From Candidatus Altimarinota bacterium (GTDB lineage Bacteria; Patescibacteriota; Gracilibacteria; UM-FILTER-43-11): 64,000 nt of DNA. The stretch covers positions 124,001 through 188,000 of the forward strand of contig JANQKP010000001.1 of assembly GCA_028281045.1 (NCBI GenBank), written 5' to 3'. The position numbers and the translations under genes are program-made. The notes below the pieces were generated by a model that worked only from the letters and a program-made list of their open reading frames with translations, did no database searches and had not been told where the DNA came from. Positions 28,197 through 38,095 of this stretch are shown here, piece after piece (positions within the stretch are counted from its first letter, which is position 1; each line of letters begins with the position of its first letter).

Positions 28197-31100
28197 ATGG
28201 CGGAAAAGCTAAAACCACAGGAGCCAAACTCTGAAGCTCTAGCAGTGCAAGAAAGGGTAGATGAAGCTTTATTGGCTGTTGACGCAAAAGAGTTAATTGG
28301 AAAGCCTTATTACCATGTCGCCATGCGTGCCAGGGACCATTTAGAAATGCTTAACCCTATTTTTAGAGAGCGGGCCAGGCTAGCCATACCGGAGCGGTAT
28401 AGAGCGGATGCTGATGAAGCCTATGAAAACCACATTCGTGTTAGCGCTCAACAAAAAACCATTGATGAAAGGCATATAGGTAGGGTTAAGGGTGATCTTT
28501 TAGAAGATATGGCCATGATGAGTCTTGATCACATGCATGAAAAAGGACAGGAAAACAATACCGATTCAACCATGCTTTATGTGCAAATTCCTGTGGTGAT
28601 TGACTACTTTATTGAGCAGGGTAGGGAGGAGCTTATTCCTACCTATCTTGAATTTACAAAGCTAGCTCCAAGAGTGGCCCCGATGCACCTAATAATCAAT
28701 CCAAATAGGGGGCCAGAGGGGCGTTTTTCACTGATGGATCCAGAGTGGATTTATGAAGAGCTGCTTGCAATAGAAGCTTACCCCGACTTTAAAGATGAAA
28801 TCATTGCATTCATGAAGCTGTTTGTACCCATGGATGTTTACCATCATGTGGGCATGCGCATTAAGCAACCTGAGCTGGGTGGGGCAGTTCCTTTGAATGT
28901 GATCATAGATAAATTCATAGAACTTAACTTGTCGACAGAAAGAATTAAAGAGCTCTTAATGCTTCCTGTAAAGCATTCTGAGCTCTTTAACGTCATTGCA
29001 GACATATTATGTAATTACCAAAGAGTAGACAGACGTTTTCCGGGAGGTTTTGATGCCTATGTTGAGTTTTTACTTTCTGTCCGTAGCGCAAAGAAAGGGA
29101 TGGAGGAGCATGCGATGCGCATAGCGCAAGATGAAGAGCGGGAATATATGACGCTTTGTGCCCCCATGATGGAAACTATTCAGTATGGAGTGAATAAATT
29201 GGAAGACGCTGCGCGGCCACTATTTTACCTTGATAGCGCCGATAGTTTTTATTTTGTTTATGCCTTCGACAAATTATCTATGGAGTCATACATGCCTTTA
29301 GATGAAGAGGCTGATGACAATAACATTATTCATCATATATGTCTGATGCTAGAAAAGTACTATCATAATTTGCTTGATAGTGAACCAGAAAAAGTCAAAG
29401 AATTAATTCTCCCTCTAGTAGATAGGGTGGCTCAGTTTCCCGTGATCATGAGTGCCAATGGTGATGTGCGAACCCTTATTTTAAAGATCGCTCTTTTTGC
29501 AGATGCAAAAGGGATCTTAGATGAAGCTATGGAAGCGGCCCAAAAAATAATAGACCATGCAAGGCCCAATCTTTTAGAGCTTAATGGAGTTTCTTATGAA
29601 GAAGATGCAAGAGTAGAAAATGCCCTAGGAGCACTGCAATACTATGTGATGTTCACACCAGAATATAGAACGCTAGATGAGGAAGTGCATGCTATTATTC
29701 ATCTCTTAATGAGTGATGGAAAAAGATTCATTGAGTTTCAAAGAGGGACCTATGATCATTACCCAGAAAGGGGGAATATTTATTACCCTTACGTTTTAAA
29801 TTACTCAAAAAACAGCTTTGGAGATGCCTATGTTTCAGGAATCGATTGGGATACAGACGCCATTGATATCAATGAGAAATTTTCAGAAGAAGAAATAGCA
29901 GGCCTTAAGCTACTAGAAGGAGATGTTGAAATATTTGTAACCGCTAAAAAACTCCTACATGGAAATGTGGTAGCTGAGGACTACGAAGAAATTAAAGATT
30001 TTTTAGAAAGATTTTCTGCACATGAATTTAGCCCACTTGGTAAGGAGCTTTATCAAATTGAATTTACCAAGGGGCATTTAGATGAAAAATGGAGAAGGCT
30101 CTATTCAGAGCTCATGCTAAAAAGGCATGAGGCCTTATGTAAAAAAATAATGTCTACGGGTATTAATACGGGCAAAAGTCAGATCATTCAAAGTTCTATG
30201 TCAGAGCAAGAATCCGATGTCACTAGAACAGCTATAGCAGGAATGAGTTTCCTTATGGCCATTGGAGCTCATAGGCCAGAAGGAATGCCTAACATCTCTT
30301 TCCCAGAGGTTCCCAGGTTTGTTATTGGTGAAATGGAAACAGAGGAAAAGGGGGAGCCATTTGAAAACTTTGTAAATGAATACGGAGACATGAAGGACCA
30401 GATCATAGAAAACATGCGCAGGGTCACTCCTTTTATTGAAAAACAAATCATGGCCGCCAGGCAGCGTTCGCGCGGCCTAATGCCTGTAGGAGGAAAGGTG
30501 CATGTAAAGGAGGCTATGAGCGGAAATCTAGTTAATTTCCTATCTGAGCTCTTTGGCTTTGGGCAAACTTCATTCCGCCTCATTCATGCAGGCTCTTCTA
30601 TGCTGCTTCCTGTTTCAACAACGGCCTTTGAATTGCAAATGTTCCTTTCTGTACTGGAATCCTTTGGGGTAACCGATAATAAAAATCCAGACCTTCAGAT
30701 TTCTGTGGCTGGAAGATGGTCTCCAGAAACTGCTCCTATTGTAGGAAGTTCTATGCTTCTGGCTACCCAAGCAGGAGGAACCTATGAACCTAATGATTTT
30801 GTTACTACGCATCAGCAGACAGGGGCCAGAATCATGGCTTACGATGATGGAATAAGAAGAGAATATGAATGGGAGGCAGATCTGGCAAACGCAAAAGGTC
30901 GTACTGATATTCTTGGGCGTCGTATTGTTTCTGACATTCCTCTTTATCAAGTACTTGGAACTCTGGCGTCACATCACGATTACGATGGTCCTCTAAAAGG
31001 CACCTTTGCAGATTACCGAGGAAAATTACACAGCGTACTAGGTAAACATGGCTTAAGAGACGCTATTTATAGTGCGGCTTGGATCAAGCAACATGAAGAT

Positions 31101-31319
31101 GGAGATGACCCTATGCCCCATGTAAATATGGTAAATAGGCTAGGGGAAGCTTATTTAGATAGCGCTGCTGCATTTAGAAAAACAGGCCGTATATCTGGAA
31201 CCCCTATGGGAGATGTGGGCAGAGTAATAGCCGAAACCATGGTATCCTGCCGTGATCAGGCAGGCGATGTAGTTAAAGCCCTTTCTAGCCAAAATCAAAA
31301 AATCATTGCAGAAAAGTAA
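28197..31319 (+). CDS. Giant orphan protein B (1040 aa), paralog of protein A
   Basis: Collinear motif conservation with protein A over the C-terminal part, plus a shared FPGG region further N-terminal. Confidence 0.9.
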   Translation: MAEKLKPQEPNSEALAVQERVDEALLAVDAKELIGKPYYHVAMRARDHLEMLNPIFRERARLAIPERYRADADEAYENHIRVSAQQKTIDERHIGRVKGDLLEDMAMMSLDHMHEKGQENNTDSTMLYVQIPVVIDYFIEQGREELIPTYLEFTKLAPRVAPMHLIINPNRGPEGRFSLMDPEWIYEELLAIEAYPDFKDEIIAFMKLFVPMDVYHHVGMRIKQPELGGAVPLNVIIDKFIELNLSTERIKELLMLPVKHSELFNVIADILCNYQRVDRRFPGGFDAYVEFLLSVRSAKKGMEEHAMRIAQDEEREYMTLCAPMMETIQYGVNKLEDAARPLFYLDSADSFYFVYAFDKLSMESYMPLDEEADDNNIIHHICLMLEKYYHNLLDSEPEKVKELILPLVDRVAQFPVIMSANGDVRTLILKIALFADAKGILDEAMEAAQKIIDHARPNLLELNGVSYEEDARVENALGALQYYVMFTPEYRTLDEEVHAIIHLLMSDGKRFIEFQRGTYDHYPERGNIYYPYVLNYSKNSFGDAYVSGIDWDTDAIDINEKFSEEEIAGLKLLEGDVEIFVTAKKLLHGNVVAEDYEEIKDFLERFSAHEFSPLGKELYQIEFTKGHLDEKWRRLYSELMLKRHEALCKKIMSTGINTGKSQIIQSSMSEQESDVTRTAIAGMSFLMAIGAHRPEGMPNISFPEVPRFVIGEMETEEKGEPFENFVNEYGDMKDQIIENMRRVTPFIEKQIMAARQRSRGLMPVGGKVHVKEAMSGNLVNFLSELFGFGQTSFRLIHAGSSMLLPVSTTAFELQMFLSVLESFGVTDNKNPDLQISVAGRWSPETAPIVGSSMLLATQAGGTYEPNDFVTTHQQTGARIMAYDDGIRREYEWEADLANAKGRTDILGRRIVSDIPLYQVLGTLASHHDYDGPLKGTFADYRGKLHSVLGKHGLRDAIYSAAWIKQHEDGDDPMPHVNMVNRLGEAYLDSAAAFRKTGRISGTPMGDVGRVIAETMVSCRDQAGDVVKALSSQNQKIIAEK

Positions 31320-31357
31320 AAGTACTGCTACATTTAACTCTAATAACACCTTATATT

Positions 31358-31714
31358 ATGTGTGACGATCACCACGGAATATCAACAGCTAAAGCAGAAA
31401 CCATGCCAGCTTCACCAGTGGTAGCTGCTGGAGTAGAAAGTAACGAAGGGCCAAAAAACTTGGCTGAAATGGTGACTTCTCTTAGAGGTTTAATTGATGG
31501 CCTCATTGCAAGTGAAGAACACATTGGACCTAAAAAGGTAAACAAGTGGCAAGCAGATTCTAATGCTAAGATTGCCGAAGCCATTGGCATTGTTGATGTA
31601 CCTAAAACGAATAAGGCCCGTTTAAATATGAAGGATAAGCTTAGAGCTCAGCTGCAACTTATTCTAGGAGAAGATGTGAAGCTTCCTAAATATCTTGAAC
31701 CAACAAAGAACTAA
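31358..31714 (+). CDS. Small orphan protein starting MCDDHH, partner of protein B
   Basis: 118-aa ORF, same relative position and N-terminal motif as 27592..28122. Confidence 0.8.
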   Translation: MCDDHHGISTAKAETMPASPVVAAGVESNEGPKNLAEMVTSLRGLIDGLIASEEHIGPKKVNKWQADSNAKIAEAIGIVDVPKTNKARLNMKDKLRAQLQLILGEDVKLPKYLEPTKN

Positions 31715-32304
31715 AGAGGTTGATTCTGTAATTGTTCAGCGATGTCTTTAATGTAGGCTTCGAAGTTTTCTGCGCCTGACCAACGGATCACAAGACCGTT
31801 TACAAAGATCGTTGGCGTAGCGCCTACGTTACGTTTTTGTCCTTCACGTAGATCTGCGGTCACCTGGTTTCTTTTTTGGCGTTCGTTCATACATACAGAG
31901 AATTGTTCTTTGTTAAGACCTAGGTCTTCAGCAAAGCTGAATAGGTTTTCTTCAGCGATATTCGGTTGGTTTTCAAAAACAACCGCAATGTATTCAAAGA
32001 ATTTATCTTGATCTGCAGCACATTCTGAAGCTTCAGCCGCTCTAAAGGCATGCTCGTGGAAGCTAAGGGGGAAGTGACGGTATTCAAAACGAGCAATATC
32101 TGAATTGTTACGCACAACTTCTTCTAGCTTAGGGCTAATACTTGCACAAGCAGGACATTGTAAATCTGAGAATTCTTCTACAAGTACAGGAGCGGTCTTA
32201 CTTCCAATTCCATGAGGCTCAGTTACAGGAGTAACATCACCACAAGCAGCAAGAATAGAAATAGAGATTAGTAATAGTAGAGTTTTGAACGTATTTTTAA
32301 ACAT
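31711..32304 (-). CDS. DsbA/thioredoxin-like disulfide oxidoreductase lipoprotein
   Basis: Lipobox ILAAC; FSDLQCPACASISP (CPAC active site); NVGATPTIFVNG. Confidence 0.9.
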   Translation of the reverse strand: MFKNTFKTLLLLISISILAACGDVTPVTEPHGIGSKTAPVLVEEFSDLQCPACASISPKLEEVVRNNSDIARFEYRHFPLSFHEHAFRAAEASECAADQDKFFEYIAVVFENQPNIAEENLFSFAEDLGLNKEQFSVCMNERQKRNQVTADLREGQKRNVGATPTIFVNGLVIRWSGAENFEAYIKDIAEQLQNQPL

Positions 32305-32400
32305 TTTCTTTTAGGTTAGATGGCTACCATATTAATAGGGCACGGTGAAGATTGTCAACAGCGTATAAGTCTGATACATTTAAACCCTCTAATCATTCTC

Positions 32401-33846
32401 ATGTCACTTTATCTTAAATACAGACCTCAAAGTTTTGAAACCATTGTTGGGCAACAACATGTGATCACCACCCTAAAGAATGCGGAGGAAAAAGGTAGCA
32501 TTTCACATGCCTACCTGTTTTCTGGTCCAAGAGGAACCGGTAAAACCTCTACCGCTAGAATTCTAGCGAAACGCATTATGGTGAGCGGTCTTGAAACCGA
32601 TAAGGCAGATATTATTGCTCAAACGATTGATGAAGGAAGAATGGTAGACCTGATTGAAATAGATGCTGCAAGCAATCGCGGTATTGATGAGATTCGTGAC
32701 CTACGTGAAAAGATTCAATTTGCACCGAATCAAGCTAAAGCCAAGGTGTACATCATTGATGAAGTACATATGCTGACCAAAGAGGCCTTCAATGCGCTTC
32801 TAAAAACGCTTGAAGAGCCACCAGAGCATGCTTACTTTGTACTAGCGACCACAGAAGTACATAAAATTCCTGAAACGATTATTTCTCGTTGTCAGCAATT
32901 TAACTTTAAACGGATTTCAAATGAATCTATTTCAGCTCGCCTCATGGAAATTGCCTCTGAAGAAGGGGTTTCTGCAGAAGCTGATGCGATTCAACTGATT
33001 GCTAAGCAATCTAACGGTGGACTCCGTGACGCCATTGGTCTTTTTGAACAAATGGCTGCCGGAGGAAAACTAGAGCTAGACTATGTGATTGAAAACCTAG
33101 GACTTTCTGGGCAAATGCTTGTAGAAGCTTTTTACAAAGCCCTGATTGAAAAGAAGCCGAATGCAGCGCTTGAAGTGATTGAAACCGTAAATAGTAAAGG
33201 GCAAAGCCTTTCTCAGTTCACCAGTGAATTTATTTCTTTCCTTAGAGAGCAAATGCTCCTTGGGGTAAGCAATAACGCTGATGTAGGCGCTACCATAGAT
33301 ATGATTGATATCTTTGGCGTGGCTAAGCAGCAAATTAAAGAAGCAATTATTCCACAATTACCACTAGAAGTGGCTGTAGTTAAAGCCTGTGGTAAAGCCA
33401 CTAAAACGATTGCGCCTGTTGAAGCGAAGAAAGAAAAGGTGATAGAAGTAAAACAAGAGAAGAAAGTAGAAGAAGTAGCCGAAGTAAAAGAAGAAACCCC
33501 GGTTTCTATTAGTGAAGAGATCAATTTAGAATCCATTAAGAAAAATTGGAAACAATTGGCAGATCAAATCGAAACGCCTTTCATTCGGGTGTCTTTTATG
33601 GATGGTGAACCAGTGAAGTATCAAGATAATGAACTCACCCTTTCATTCAAATCAAGCACCCTGATGGAAAAGGTAGCGAATCCAAGCAATCAATCCGTGG
33701 TACAAAAAGCGTTTGAAACGGTATTCAGTCAAAAGGTGACGCTTAAGCTAGAAGTGAAGCAAATCGATTTAAAGCCAGTGACTGAAGTAAAAGTAGATAA
33801 ACCTAGTTCCGTGGTCGATATGGCCAAAGAAGTATTTGGTAACTAA
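32401..33846 (+). CDS. dnaX: DNA polymerase III subunit gamma/tau
   Basis: LKYRPQSFETIVGQQHVITTLKNA, SGPRGTGKTSTARILAK, IDAASNRGIDEIRDLRE, VYIIDEVHMLTKEAFNALLKTLEEPPEHAYFVLATTE. Start set at MSLYLKYRP. Confidence 0.95.
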   Translation: MSLYLKYRPQSFETIVGQQHVITTLKNAEEKGSISHAYLFSGPRGTGKTSTARILAKRIMVSGLETDKADIIAQTIDEGRMVDLIEIDAASNRGIDEIRDLREKIQFAPNQAKAKVYIIDEVHMLTKEAFNALLKTLEEPPEHAYFVLATTEVHKIPETIISRCQQFNFKRISNESISARLMEIASEEGVSAEADAIQLIAKQSNGGLRDAIGLFEQMAAGGKLELDYVIENLGLSGQMLVEAFYKALIEKKPNAALEVIETVNSKGQSLSQFTSEFISFLREQMLLGVSNNADVGATIDMIDIFGVAKQQIKEAIIPQLPLEVAVVKACGKATKTIAPVEAKKEKVIEVKQEKKVEEVAEVKEETPVSISEEINLESIKKNWKQLADQIETPFIRVSFMDGEPVKYQDNELTLSFKSSTLMEKVANPSNQSVVQKAFETVFSQKVTLKLEVKQIDLKPVTEVKVDKPSSVVDMAKEVFGN

Positions 33847-33849
33847 TCC

Positions 33850-34401
33850 ATGAACCAAAAAAGCGAACTTCGTAGCCAAATGAAACAAGTGAGAGAAGAT
33901 CTCACAGAAGACTCAAGAAAAGAAAAAAGTACGAAAATCATTGAGAACTTAAAAACGCTACCTGAATTCCAAAAGAGTCAGCATGTGCTTTTTTATTACA
34001 CGCATGGCAAAGAAGTAGATCTACTTCCCATGCTAGGGGATTTAGAAGGAAAAGGGATTTATTTCCCAAGACTCACTGAAAACAGCATGTTTAAAGCCAT
34101 GCCTTTTAAGAGCATGGATAGTCTGGACCCTAATGGTTATGGCATAGAAGAACCCGAAGACGATGGGGGAGAATATGACTCTAAAATAGACCTTGTGATT
34201 GTGCCTGGAGTGGCTTTTGATGAAGCGGGAAATCGAATTGGAATGGGCAAAGGATATTACGATCGATATTTAGCCAAAAGTAGCTGCACAACAGTAGCGG
34301 TAGCGTATCAAGAGCAAGTCGTTGATAACGTGCCTGTAGAACCGTATGATAAAGCTGTAGATATAATCATCACCGATCAAAACATTTATCGGTGTCATTA
34401 G
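33850..34401 (+). CDS. 5-formyltetrahydrofolate cyclo-ligase
   Basis: LVIVPGVAFDEAGNRIGMGKGYYDRYLA and family architecture. Confidence 0.92.
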   Translation: MNQKSELRSQMKQVREDLTEDSRKEKSTKIIENLKTLPEFQKSQHVLFYYTHGKEVDLLPMLGDLEGKGIYFPRLTENSMFKAMPFKSMDSLDPNGYGIEEPEDDGGEYDSKIDLVIVPGVAFDEAGNRIGMGKGYYDRYLAKSSCTTVAVAYQEQVVDNVPVEPYDKAVDIIITDQNIYRCH

Positions 34402-34421
34402 TTTTCTAACCCTTCAAAATT

Positions 34422-35675
34422 ATGAGTCCTTATGACATTATTCAAAATCAAGATCCTGAAATCTTTCACGCTCTTGAAAAAGAGGAAAAAAGACAGTTCA
34501 CTGGCCTAGAGCTCATTCCTTCTGAAAACTATGTTTCAGAAGCCGTGCTTCAAGCCAATGGTTCTATTTTGACCAATAAATACTCAGAAGGATATCCAGG
34601 AAAACGCTACTACGGAGGACAAGAAAATATCGATACCGTAGAAACGCTTGCCATCAACCGTGCTAAAGAACTCTTTGGAGCCGAACATGTAAATGTGCAA
34701 GCTTACTCAGGGAGTCCAGCTAATACGGCGGTTTACTTTGCCCTTCTTGAATACGGAGACACCGTACTTGGACTTAAGTTAGACCATGGGGGACACATTA
34801 CCCATGGGCTACCTATTAGCTACTCTGGAAAATCATATAATTTCATTCCATATACCGTAAATAAAGATACGGGAGTGATTGATATGGATGAAGTGCATGA
34901 ACTGGCTAAAAAGCATAAGCCTAAAATGATTGTAGCTGGATTTAGTGCTTACTCTAGAAATCTAGATTGGAAACGCTTCAAAGAAATTGCCGATGAAGTA
35001 GGAGCTATTACTATGGCCGACATTGCTCATATTGCTGGCCTTGTAGCCGCAGGAGTGATTGAATCCCCAGTACCTTTCTTTGATGTGGTGACTACCACTA
35101 CCCATAAAACATTACGTGGACCACGTAGTGCGATGATCATGTGTAAGGAGCAGTTCGCTAAAGCAATTGATAAAGCGGTATTCCCAGGGCTTCAAGGAGG
35201 TCCACACGATCAAACCACAGCGGCTAAAGCCGTGGCTTTCAAAGAAGCAATGAGCCCAGAGTTTAAAGAATATGCAGCTCAAGTGATTAAAAACTGCCAA
35301 GCCTTAGCCGAAGAGCTGATGAAACGTGGTTTTGATGTACTAACAGGTGGAACCGATAACCATCTGATCCTGGTAGACCTAACCAATAAAGGAATTCCAG
35401 GAAAGGTAGCTCAAGAAACACTAGATGTAGCCGGAATTACACTGAATAAGAACACCGTACCGTATGATCCTAGAAGTCCATTTGACCCAAGTGGAATTCG
35501 CCTCGGAACTCCAGCGGTAACGACCCGTGGAATGAAAGAGAAAGAAATGGTGAAAATCGCAGGTTGGATCGACGAATGTCTTCAAAACGTAGGTGATGAA
35601 GCCAAACTCAATGAAATTGGAAAAGAAATCACTGAAATGACCAAAGATTTCCCAATCCCGGGGATAAAAGCGTAG
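34422..35675 (+). CDS. glyA: Serine hydroxymethyltransferase
   Basis: [54 protein letters not shown]-lysine motif. Confidence 0.98.
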   Translation: MSPYDIIQNQDPEIFHALEKEEKRQFTGLELIPSENYVSEAVLQANGSILTNKYSEGYPGKRYYGGQENIDTVETLAINRAKELFGAEHVNVQAYSGSPANTAVYFALLEYGDTVLGLKLDHGGHITHGLPISYSGKSYNFIPYTVNKDTGVIDMDEVHELAKKHKPKMIVAGFSAYSRNLDWKRFKEIADEVGAITMADIAHIAGLVAAGVIESPVPFFDVVTTTTHKTLRGPRSAMIMCKEQFAKAIDKAVFPGLQGGPHDQTTAAKAVAFKEAMSPEFKEYAAQVIKNCQALAEELMKRGFDVLTGGTDNHLILVDLTNKGIPGKVAQETLDVAGITLNKNTVPYDPRSPFDPSGIRLGTPAVTTRGMKEKEMVKIAGWIDECLQNVGDEAKLNEIGKEITEMTKDFPIPGIKA

Positions 35676-35716
35676 CTTTCTCCCGGGTATCAACATTTAA
35701 TTAAGAATCAAAAACA

Positions 35717-37462
35717 ATGAAAACTATGAAAAGAATAATTGCCTCTCTGCTGATTGCTGTAATCAGCTTCAGCCCCCTAGGCTATGCCTATGATGATGTG
35801 CCTACTTCTAATAAATACAGAAACGCTGTAGACTATCTGCAACGTGAAGGTGTATTTAATGGAGGGCGCTTCTTTAAACCAGACATCCTTATTAATAAGG
35901 CTGAATTTATTAAGTACCTTGTAAAGCTAAACTCAGAAGAGTTTCAGCCAAGTAGTACTGCAGACCTGCCCTTTTCTGACACTAGAAACAATGCCTGGTA
36001 TGCGAGCTATCTAAAAGAAGCGATTGAACTGGGTATTTTAGATGCCTCTGACGATAAAGCTTACCCTTATAAAAAGCTGACTATTGCAGAAGCACTGGAA
36101 CTACTCTTTAAATCAAGAGGGGTAGCCATTCCAGATAGCTACGAAGGAAATGTGCCATATAAAGATGTGGCCAATAGCGATCGCTGGGCACCACTTATTA
36201 TGAAAGCGGTTGAAATTGATGTGGTAACCCCAGACAAAGCCAAGACTTTTGGGCTTTATAAAAGACTAAGTCGTGGACGTGCGGCGCATATCATTTGGCG
36301 CATGGACCTGGCTAAGATTCCTGAGAATCAGAAGAAGAGTCCAAATGTAAAAGACTCTGGAGATGCTCAAGAAGTCGTTATTAATCTGGGGAGTACAATC
36401 AATAACTACGACAACGGTATTCAAAAGGTGATTGATGTGTGGTCTATTATCAATAATAACTATCTAGATCGCGCAAGCTTTGACAAAGAAGCGGCTAGTG
36501 AAGCGGCTATTCGCGCTATTTTGGAAGAACTAGATGACCAATACAGTACCTACTTAAACCGTGAAGAAAACGCAGCATTCTCAGATGACCTAGATGGGAC
36601 GGTGGAAGGAATTGGAGCCTTTGTAGGCCTAGAAGAGAATGAGCAAATTACGATCATCTCTCCAATCCAAGATTCACCGGCTCAAAAAGCAGGCCTTAAA
36701 GCCGGAGACATCATTAATAAAGTAAATGGACGCTCTACTATTGGAATGAGCCTAGAAGAAGCTGTTTCTTACATTAAAGGTCCACGTGGAACGAAGGTGA
36801 AACTAGAGATCAAACGTGGAGGTAAAACGTTCACCGTAGATGTAACGCGTGATGTGGTAAACATTGAATCAGTGGCTTACGAAACCATTGAAGGTGGAAG
36901 CATTATGCATCTTAAACTCCTTCAATTTGGAACTAAGTCAGCCAGTGAATTTGAAAAAGCCATCGATCAAGTAAATGAAGATCCAAAGATTAAAGGGGTA
37001 ATCCTAGATATGAGAGATAATCCAGGTGGATTACTCAACGCCGCGGTTCGTATTCTTGGATTCATGCTCCCTAAAGGATCAGATGCCGTAAACATTCAAT
37101 ATAACTTCTTCAATCAGAAGCAAAACACTCGTGGAAACAACCAACTTGCAAATACGCCAATGGTCGTACTTGTGAATAAAGGAAGTGCTTCTGCAGCCGA
37201 AATTGTAGCGGGAGCCATTCAAGACAACGACAGAGCCGTTCTTATTGGAGACGTAACCTTTGGAAAAGGAACCGTGCAAGAAGTGAACTACTTCAGAGAT
37301 AACTCTAGCCTTAAACTTACGGTAGCTAAGTGGCTTACTCCAGGAGGACAAGACATTCAAGGCAATGGAGTTACTCCAGATATCCTTGTGAGCAACCCAG
37401 AAGATGGATCTACAGACCTTCAACTGAAAAAAGCCATCTCAGAGATTAAAAAACGTTTCTAA
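35717..37462 (+). CDS. SLH-domain S41 (CtpA-type) carboxy-terminal processing protease
   Basis: Signal peptide, SLH-like repeats, PDZ (VEGIGAFVGLEENEQITIISPIQDSPAQKAGLKAGDIINKVNG), S41 core (GSASAAEIVAGAIQDNDRAVLIGDVTFGKGTVQ). Confidence 0.92.
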   Translation: MKTMKRIIASLLIAVISFSPLGYAYDDVPTSNKYRNAVDYLQREGVFNGGRFFKPDILINKAEFIKYLVKLNSEEFQPSSTADLPFSDTRNNAWYASYLKEAIELGILDASDDKAYPYKKLTIAEALELLFKSRGVAIPDSYEGNVPYKDVANSDRWAPLIMKAVEIDVVTPDKAKTFGLYKRLSRGRAAHIIWRMDLAKIPENQKKSPNVKDSGDAQEVVINLGSTINNYDNGIQKVIDVWSIINNNYLDRASFDKEAASEAAIRAILEELDDQYSTYLNREENAAFSDDLDGTVEGIGAFVGLEENEQITIISPIQDSPAQKAGLKAGDIINKVNGRSTIGMSLEEAVSYIKGPRGTKVKLEIKRGGKTFTVDVTRDVVNIESVAYETIEGGSIMHLKLLQFGTKSASEFEKAIDQVNEDPKIKGVILDMRDNPGGLLNAAVRILGFMLPKGSDAVNIQYNFFNQKQNTRGNNQLANTPMVVLVNKGSASAAEIVAGAIQDNDRAVLIGDVTFGKGTVQEVNYFRDNSSLKLTVAKWLTPGGQDIQGNGVTPDILVSNPEDGSTDLQLKKAISEIKKRF

Positions 37463-38055
37463 TGAAGCTAATATTAGCCTCAAGCTCACCTCAACGTAAA
37501 AGAATTATGGAAGATCTCAAGCTTAAGTTTGAGATCATTCCAAGTGGCGTAGAAGAAGACTACGGAGATCTTAAAGATCCTCAAGAAATTGCCATGTTTT
37601 TGGCGCATCTTAAAGCCAAAGATGTGGCTCAAAAACATAAAGAAGACTGGGTCATTGGCTGCGATACCATCGTCGTTTTAGATAATGGTCACATTTCTAT
37701 GAAACCGAAAAATAGAGACAAGGCGAAGTGGACGTTGCAGCAATACAAAAACAGCTACGCCGATGTTTACTCAGGCCTTGCGCTTATGAATATCGCTGAA
37801 GATAAAGAATATGTAGAAATAGAACGTACTAGACTCTTTTTCCACGACTTCACCGATGAAGACATAGAAAATTATCTAGATCTTAATCACTGGCAAGGCA
37901 GCAGTGGCTCTATGACTATAGAAGGAGAGGGTGGAAAACTCATTAAAGATAGGGAGGGGGAATACGAAAATGTAGTAGGCCTTCCGGTGCAGCTTCTTCG
38001 AGATCTTTTGCACAGAGAAAATTTAATGCCTAAGTTCATTGACGCCTCTACCTAA
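37462..38055 (+). CDS. Maf-like nucleotide pyrophosphatase
   Basis: LILASSSPQRKRIMEDL, VIGCDTIVVLDN, GLPVQLLRDLL. Confidence 0.9.
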   Translation: MKLILASSSPQRKRIMEDLKLKFEIIPSGVEEDYGDLKDPQEIAMFLAHLKAKDVAQKHKEDWVIGCDTIVVLDNGHISMKPKNRDKAKWTLQQYKNSYADVYSGLALMNIAEDKEYVEIERTRLFFHDFTDEDIENYLDLNHWQGSSGSMTIEGEGGKLIKDREGEYENVVGLPVQLLRDLLHRENLMPKFIDAST

Positions 38056-38095
38056 AGCAGGTAGTATGTTCTAGGTCTCTAAACACTATAAATTT

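Noticed and set aside
24150-31714. Giant paralog module as a prophage or mobile element
   Set aside because: No integrase, terminase, portal or capsid-like motifs, no flanking repeats seen, and housekeeping genes lie directly on both sides.
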